Part shown: positions 9,301-11,606 of the stretch, one piece after another
Layout: every line of letters begins with the position of its first letter
Numbering within the stretch: position 1 is the stretch's first letter
Source of the DNA: Phoronis ovalis
Taxonomy: Eukaryota > Phoronida > Phoronidae
Length of the DNA stretch: 11,606 bases
Assembly (NCBI GenBank): GCA_028565635.1
Contig: JAOXYB010051890.1
Coordinates: forward strand, 1 to 11,606
Direction: 5' to 3'
Position numbers and translations under genes: made by a program
Notes under the pieces: model-generated
The model's input: the letters and a program-made list of their open reading frames with translations, nothing else
Database searches by the model: none
Told to the model about the DNA's origin: nothing

Positions 9301-10244
9301 TCTTTTTAAGACTTTACTTCAATATAAATCAGGTCAGAATTTTTGGGGTTGTGTGGCAGGTACCCACCAAAATCATAACCAAGTACTCCCCATGGATATC
9401 AAATTACTGGCAAGACAAGATATACCTTTGAGGCTTAACCTAGAAACTTTTTATATAGGAAGAAACATTAAATATTTCTGCTCATTAATATAATCCACTA
9501 GTTTATAAGAAAAGTATTAACATGTTCCTCCTAATGTTTGTTCACTTTGGCATGCCTTTATTGAATTTAAATGACTTTTTATTAGCAATATAGATAAACA
9601 TATTGAAACACACAATATGTCGACAGGAAGCCACAAATGCTTTTGAACGCAACAAAAGCCTTATGTATTTAGAATCGGAATTAGCTTTATACTCAATAAT
9701 GCTGGCCAGGAGATCTATTGATAATAATAACAAAATTAGCTGGAATGCTTATTTGAGACATTGAAAGTATAATAACTTACAGATTTACTGGAAACAGGTT
9801 AGATTGAACTATTAAAACTATCTGCAAGAAACGAACAAGTATTTGAAATAGTTGTGGTACATGCTTCATAGAATTACTAAAATTTGTGCGACGATTAACT
9901 CAGAAGTCGACACTAATTTTAGACAGAGTTTTATTGATATGGTTTATGGTCCCGGTTCAATCCACTAATCCTCAAATATAAAAAGTGAAGTACATAAATT
10001 TAAGACTATTTTATCTACCTTATATATACCTATGCAAGAATTAACCCGGGAAGATAATCAGAGTTACTACCCAAAAAAAGCAACAAATAACACGAGTGAG
10101 AAACACTGATTTGCATTCAAAACGACAAAAGAACTTACCGATTAATCCTCCAAGCAAAAAGAATGTGATTTGAAACAGTAACAATATTAAGCCCAAAGCT
10201 ATTAGTTTTCTATTGCTGACTGTTTCTATAACTACCCCAGCCAT
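249..10244 (-). CDS. WLS: Wntless (WLS/Evi/GPR177) homolog, 5' two-thirds, eight exons
   Basis: Wntless binds palmitoleoylated Wnt in the ER/Golgi and carries it to the plasma membrane for secretion. Eight exons, each bounded by GT/AG, join in frame into 365 complete codons plus 2 bases (human WLS is about 541 aa). Recognition rests on colinear matches to the family: MAG start and GGLIAP in exons 1-2, KC and CD cysteines in exon 2, LGYR in exon 3, FYLLNIRLP in exon 4, [11 protein letters not shown] and IWYWRR in exon 5, LLNFPVEW in exons 6-7, DIRQGIFY and FAGEH in exon 7, AYWK and MCER in exon 8. Membrane segments are predicted at about residues 14-35, 242-262, 278-300, 312-330 and 344-363; residues 36-240 form the luminal domain. 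N-X-S/T sites occur at about N164 and N187. No stop or frameshift is seen. The C-terminal exons lie beyond position 1. Orthology is inferred from remembered family sequence; no search was run. Confidence 0.96.
347..743 (-). other. WLS: WLS intron 7
   Basis: 397 bases with standard ends. The only structure seen is a perfect 9-bp inverted repeat, ACATTCACA (574-582) and TGTGAATGT (589-597), around a 6-base loop. No ORF or repeat family is recognised. Confidence 0.85.
744..871 (-). CDS. WLS: WLS exon 7: third and fourth membrane segments
   Basis: 128 bases: two bases completing Phe291 and 42 codons (residues 292-333). The acceptor is TTCATTTCAG, ending at 872, and the donor is GTGAGT at 738-743. 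It contains [10 protein letters not shown], then [13 protein letters not shown] and [23 protein letters not shown] and the GEH motif after the membrane segment are near-invariant in WLS proteins. Confidence 0.95.
872..1468 (-). other. WLS: WLS intron 6
   Basis: 597 bases, very AT-rich around 1010-1060. Short open frames here are judged chance. Nothing else is recognised. Confidence 0.85.
1469..1509 (-). CDS. WLS: WLS exon 6: 41-base small exon, third membrane segment
   Basis: Only 41 bases: one base completing Lys277, 13 codons ([13 protein letters not shown]), and one base of Phe291. The acceptor is TATTTGTAG, ending at 1510, and the donor is GTAAGT at 1463-1468. It was found because exons 5 and 7 would otherwise lack the family stretch between LLEK and PVEW. 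It restores the phase exactly (2 in, 1 out), giving [22 protein letters not shown] over three exons. Confidence 0.9.
1766..1902 (-). CDS. WLS: WLS exon 5: end of luminal domain and second membrane segment
   Basis: 137 bases, residues 232-276 plus two bases of Lys277. The acceptor is ATTTTAG, ending at 1903, and the donor is GTAAGT at 1760-1765. It codes [16 protein letters not shown], then a hydrophobic segment (about 242-262) ending IWYWRR, then NRPANLLEK. This matches [16 protein letters not shown] and LLEK of vertebrate WLS at the same spacing. Confidence 0.95.
2104..2259 (-). CDS. WLS: WLS exon 4: luminal domain core
   Basis: 156 bases, 52 whole codons (residues 180-231), phase 0 at both ends. 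The acceptor is TTGCTTGTAG, ending at 2260, and the donor is GTGAGT at 2098-2103. It contains HYNC, MFELGS, and [12 protein letters not shown] followed by [11 protein letters not shown], one of the best-conserved stretches of the family. It opens with an in-frame ATG, but this is an internal Met and not a start. Confidence 0.95.
2340..3540. repeat. Dispersed repeat family, cluster in intron 3
   Basis: At least three diverged, same-direction copies of a composite unit. Landmarks in order: ATGGCC-N7-GGCCAT followed by TTGGAA and ATGATC; CCTGTATTTTGAC with TACATTTACT; AATATGAAACTGATC; AGAGTTTTCA with CAAAAACAG; GAAATGCCAAATTTTCAGAT; TTGACCCATTTTTCAAGGT; AAAATACCAC with TAGCCTGTAACACC. The ATGCCAAATTTTCAGAT landmark falls near 2440, 2974 and (weakly) 3316. 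The same unit recurs in intron 1. Copies differ too much to be recent. No protein frame is kept, so the element looks non-autonomous. Confidence 0.8.
3695..3830. repeat. Possible old interspersed repeat (SINE-like)
   Basis: A GCCCTGGGTGGAGAGAG start (about 3701) and an AAAGGCACTGTATATGCC stretch (about 3773) resemble, from memory, interspersed elements of marine deuterostomes and molluscs. No second copy exists in the window and no tRNA-like promoter is seen, so this is weak. Confidence 0.25.
4236..4366 (-). CDS. WLS: WLS exon 3: luminal domain
   Basis: 131 bases, residues 136-179 (Ala136 split; ends phase 0). The acceptor is TTCATTGTAG, ending at 4367, and the donor is GTACGT at 4230-4235. 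The translation holds [11 protein letters not shown], an acidic run (KDDDED), a possible N-glycosylation site in ANST, and the cysteine in KLDC that lines up with LKC of vertebrate WLS. The exon is too short to stand out by ORF length; it was found by walking from exon 2 in phase. Confidence 0.93.
4503..4802 (-). CDS. WLS: WLS exon 2: start of the luminal Wnt-binding domain
   Basis: 300 bases, residues 36-135 with split codons at both ends (phase 1 in, phase 1 out). The acceptor CAG at 4803-4805 follows a T-rich tract, and the donor is GTAAGT at 4497-4502. The first joined residue is Ala, giving GGLIAPSPTN, very close to the vertebrate GGLIAPGPT. The luminal cysteines in TKCLD and NSCDSIPDF, and the [13 protein letters not shown] segment, match family positions. 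The open frame running to 4827 and to 4483 is intron read-through at both ends. Confidence 0.95.
4897..5957. repeat. Dispersed repeat family, cluster in intron 1 (left part)
   Basis: Several same-direction copies of the unit described in intron 3. The landmark near GCCAAATTTTCAGATCA occurs around 5128, 5569 and 5913, and the GGCCAT hairpin landmark around 4981, 5290 and 5720. The last copy stops at 5957 where the transposon begins and resumes at 7542. A 145-codon open frame (4842-5279, plus strand) runs across this repeat and is not a gene. Confidence 0.8.
5956..5957. repeat. Left TA target-site duplication
   Basis: TA immediately outside the CGGTAATTA terminus. The 17 bases ending here, TTCGAAAATACCACTTA, are identical to 3023-3039 in an uninterrupted copy of the repeat. 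Confidence 0.75.
5958..5983. repeat. Left terminal inverted repeat
   Basis: 26 bases starting CGGTAATTA and ending CGTACAA. It matches the reverse complement of 7517-7541 at about 22 positions, with one gap; the first nine bases are identical. Confidence 0.8.
5976..6113 (+). repeat. Left subterminal array, four units of about 41 bp
   Basis: GTGTAC-like cores at 5976 (TTCGTAC), 6014, 6056 and 6097 (GTATAC), spaced 38, 42 and 41 bases. The array aligns along its length, same direction, with 7374-7516 (shared AAATTCTC and TACAAATAA-GG stretches). Such iterons are commonly transposase-binding sites; that role is inferred here. Confidence 0.7.
7374..7516 (+). repeat. Right subterminal array, four units of about 42 bp
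   Basis: TTGTAC/GTGTAC cores at 7374, 7417, 7459 and 7500, spaced 43, 42 and 41 bases. Cores 2 and 3 read GTGTACGAAT. It is in direct, not inverted, orientation relative to the left array. Confidence 0.7.
7517..7541. repeat. Right terminal inverted repeat
   Basis: 25 bases whose reverse complement starts CGGTAATTA and ends CCTACAA, pairing with 5958-5983. Confidence 0.8.
7542..7543. repeat. Right TA target-site duplication
   Basis: TA directly after CCG. The following GCCT continues the interrupted repeat as at 3040-3043. Confidence 0.75.
7542..7615. repeat. Dispersed repeat, continuation after the transposon
   Basis: TAGCCTTAG, TAAACCTGCTCACC, GACCTTATTAAAATCAT and AAATTATCC correspond in order to the TAGTCTGTAACACCC, GGCCTTATTTAAACCAT and AAATTGTCC landmarks at 5188-5240. 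This is the right half of the copy broken at 5957. Confidence 0.7.
8724..8800. repeat. Two-copy 38-bp tandem duplication
   Basis: Units start TTGTTGACAAC (8724) and TTGTTGAAAAC (8762). Both continue with AAAATTCA and then GTTAAATTCAT. The copies have diverged by several substitutions, so it is an old local duplication. Confidence 0.6.
10139..10244 (-). CDS. WLS: WLS exon 1 (coding part): N-terminal signal anchor
   Basis: Codes residues 1-35 plus one base. The ATG at 10242-10244 is chosen because MAG followed by a short polar stretch and a hydrophobic run ending GGLI matches the family N-terminus. Residues 14-35 form the first membrane segment, which serves as a signal anchor. The donor is GTAAGT at 10133-10138 (phase 1). 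Reading on past it gives a false C-terminus, so the open frame continuing to 10041 is intronic. Confidence 0.95.
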
Positions 10245-10560
10245 CGTCTGTTTAGTTCAAATCTTCACAACAGTAGTTTCCCTGGAAAGATTGAACAGGA
10301 CGATAATCACTTCTAACTTCTTGTCTACAAAGTTGCTTGAAGTTTTTCAAACGAGGCTAATGTAGCGCTATCTGGTGCTAGGATATCTGACAAGTTCATT
10401 TTAGATTAGGGTAACATATTAAACGAACTTTTACAGAAAATATGTCTTTGTAACAACAGTCACACAGAGATAACTTGAAATAATACTACTATTAAAATAA
10501 AATGCATGTACTACATTAAGTATTGCTAGATTTCCTTTGATATATGATAGACAAAAAATA
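10245..10560 (-). promoter_or_regulatory. WLS: Presumed WLS 5'UTR and promoter-proximal zone
   Basis: Sequence directly upstream of the WLS ATG. The minus strand reads CTTTCCAG before GGAAACTACTG about 35 bases upstream of the ATG, which could be a 5'UTR acceptor or chance. No TATA box at a fitting distance is recognised. The transcription start cannot be placed from sequence alone. Confidence 0.4.
10363..10379 (-). promoter_or_regulatory. CTCF-like motif upstream of WLS
   Basis: The minus strand reads AGCACCAGATAGCGCTA, close to the bilaterian CTCF core, which has CCACCAG, then two variable bases, then GGCGC. It departs from the core at the first bases and at one G (A here). It lies about 120 bases upstream of the start codon. 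Binding is inferred from the motif only. Confidence 0.35.
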
Positions 10561-10572
10561 ACGCAGGCTTAC

Positions 10573-10648
10573 TTTAAGTATTGTATAAAATATTTAAAAT
10601 AGCAGAGTCCTTGTAACATCCGGTGACCTCCTGGATCGTCTGCTTCAA
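10573..10648 (-). other. Second weak candidate exon upstream of WLS
   Basis: On the minus strand an acceptor-like CATTTTTAG (10649-10657) and a GTAAGC donor (10567-10572) bracket 76 bases open in more than one frame. One frame reads EADDPGGHRMLQG. It could equally be a non-coding WLS leader exon or chance. No family is recognised. Confidence 0.15.
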
Positions 10649-10707
10649 CTAAAAATGAGATGATTTAAGATTTATTTAGTTTAATTAGTAACCAAGTTTT
10701 ATTTCAG

Positions 10708-10817
10708 TACGCTGCTCAAGCACACCAAGAGATCTGCAGTATGTTTTATGCCAGTCTTTATTGACTCTGACGCGAAAAGAAACTGTAACAAGGATAATTT
10801 TGCAATGATTTTTGAAA
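10708..10817 (+). other. Candidate exon on the strand opposite WLS (unproven)
   Basis: A good acceptor, TTTTATTTCAG (ending 10707), and a strong donor, GTAAGT (10818-10823), bracket 110 bases that stay open in two of three plus-strand frames. One frame codes 36 residues, including KHTKRSAVCFMPVFID. I recognise no family. The same stretch also has open minus-strand frames, so coding is not established. If real, it would belong to a gene divergent from WLS, its exon starting about 460 bases from the WLS ATG. Confidence 0.22.
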
Positions 10818-10823
10818 GTAAGT

Positions 10824-10886
10824 ATCATAAGACATAATGGATTAATGATAAAGACATAAAGTCATAATTCATAATCATAAATATAA
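10824..10886. repeat. Low-complexity CATAA/TAAT-rich tract
   Basis: Repeated CATAA words (CATAAGACATAATGG, then AAGACATAAAGTCATAATTC and so on) with no fixed period. It forms the boundary of the tandem arrays to the right. Confidence 0.5.
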
Positions 10887-10889
10887 TGG

Positions 10890-11280
10890 CAGGCCGCAGG
10901 GGTACTCTAGTTTTTTTTGTGGGGGTTTGCAGCCCAGTTGAAAATTTTGGATTTGGATTGTATACTTCTTGCTGCATTTTTTTGGATTGATACCGTAAAG
11001 ATATTCAAAAATTTGGATTGCTACCCACTGGCACTGCTTACAGAAAATAATTTGGATTAATTTTAGGTTTGCGTCCATAGGCATAGGCATAGGCATAAAT
11101 AAATTTTGGAATTTGGTTTGTATCAGTCAGTTTGCGTAAAAATGGACTGCTATACTCAAATATTTTAAATTTAGGATTGTAGTAGCCTTATATTTCACAA
11201 AATTTGGATTGGGTTTGCTACCACAAGCTAAAATTTTGGATTCGGATTTCCGTGCACATCCCGTAGTCAAAAAAACCTTG
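10890..11280. repeat. Degenerate tandem array, about 32-bp unit, TTTGGATT motif
   Basis: The motif AAATTTGGATT, often followed by GGTTTGCTACC-like bases, recurs near 10944, 10978, 11010, 11047, 11102, 11166, 11200 and 11230. Spacing is about 31-39 bases or a multiple. It is preceded by GGGGTACTCTAG, a T run and GTGGGGGTTTGCAGCCCAG. A 73-codon minus-strand open frame here reflects the repeat and is not a gene. Confidence 0.65.
11076..11097. repeat. Short GGCATA hexamer run
   Basis: CATA followed by three GGCATA units, inside the larger array. A small microsatellite. Confidence 0.8.
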
Positions 11281-11281
11281 A

Positions 11282-11298
11282 GCGCCCCCCCCCCGGGG
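11282..11298. repeat. C-run boundary between the two arrays
   Basis: GCG, then a run of about eleven C and GGGG, then TGTGTACAGCCCAG, which echoes TTTGCAGCCCAG at 10926-10937. It marks the junction of the two tandem arrays. Confidence 0.6.
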
Positions 11299-11325
11299 TG
11301 TGTACAGCCCAGAGATCCAAACCCT

Positions 11326-11580
11326 GACCCTAAAGTATCCTCAGAACTGCCAAAACACCCACCTTGAAATATCCTAGGGTAAAAATAGCAGTTGTGAAAT
11401 AGGTCAAAACATTAAAATACAACCCAAAAAATTGTAATCTTTTTCAAAGTAATAAAAATATCTACCCTAAAATATCCCCACAACACAAAATACTCACCCT
11501 AAAATATCCTGAAATGTCAAAAAACCCACCATGAAATATCCCACAACACAAATACCTACCCTAAAACATCGTGGAAGGTA
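11326..11580. repeat. Degenerate tandem array, 30-35 bp unit, ACCCTAAAATATCC motif
   Basis: ACCCTAAAATATCC or close variants at about 11327, 11361, 11464, 11496, 11528 and 11558, spaced 30-35 bases where adjacent. Units alternate ACCCTAAA and ACC(A/T)TGAAA starts, joined by CACAACACAAAAT-like spacers. 11380-11460 is more degenerate. The array runs to the window edge. Confidence 0.75.
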
Positions 11581-11606
11581 ATTAAATAACCCACGCTGAA
11601 TATATA

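Larger units (their letters stand above)
4803..10138 (-). other. WLS: WLS intron 1 (5.3 kb) with nested repeats
   Basis: The largest intron, from the exon 1 donor GTAAGT (10133-10138) to the acceptor at 4803-4804. It holds a repeat cluster (4897-5957, resuming at 7542 to about 7615) and the 5958-7541 transposon. About 7620-10130 is AT-rich, with a 38-bp tandem duplication at 8724-8800 and otherwise nothing recognised. Large first introns often carry enhancers, but no such element can be identified by eye. Confidence 0.9.

Noticed and set aside
9950-9965. GGTTCAATCC, like a tRNA B box
   Set aside because: Flanking bases do not form a T-arm stem and no A box or cloverleaf is found upstream.
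10875-11096. 73-codon minus-strand open frame starting MPMPMPMD
   Set aside because: The start comes from the GGCATA microsatellite and the rest from the tandem array.

Overview
The window is animal (metazoan) genomic DNA. It is AT-rich, and its one clear gene is cut into eight short exons with GT...AG introns. That gene, on the minus strand, is a Wntless (WLS/Evi/GPR177) homolog, the multipass membrane carrier that takes lipidated Wnt proteins to the cell surface. The protein is plainly related to vertebrate WLS but too diverged to be vertebrate, so an invertebrate is likely. The repeats look like those of marine invertebrates (mollusc, hemichordate, lancelet and similar), but I cannot fix the phylum.

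Layout, following the gene from right to left. Positions 10245-11606 lie upstream of WLS: a short promoter or 5'UTR zone with a CTCF-like site, a possible but unproven exon at 10708-10817, low-complexity DNA, and two adjacent arrays of degenerate repeats of about 32 bp (10890-11280 and 11326-11580). WLS exon 1 (10139-10244) is followed by a 5.3-kb intron 1. Exons 2 to 8 follow at 4503-4802, 4236-4366, 2104-2259, 1766-1902, 1469-1509, 744-871 and 249-346. All phases join cleanly, giving 365 complete codons plus two bases. This covers the N-terminal signal anchor, the whole luminal Wnt-binding region and about four further membrane segments. The remaining C-terminal third lies beyond the left edge.

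Introns 1 and 3 carry most of the repeats. Both hold diverged copies of one dispersed family, with a unit of roughly 340-530 bp. In intron 1 one copy is split at a TA by a 1.58-kb element (5958-7541). That element has imperfect 25-26 bp terminal inverted repeats, a TA target duplication, no transposase ORF, and at each end an array of four subterminal motifs spaced about 42 bp apart. The insertion can be read directly because an unoccupied copy of the same site exists at 3023-3043.

I see no operon, CRISPR array, RNA gene or novel multi-gene system. The points worth a second look are the nested transposon with its same-direction subterminal arrays, the hairpin kept in the dispersed repeat, the upstream 32-bp arrays and the candidate exon next to the WLS promoter.
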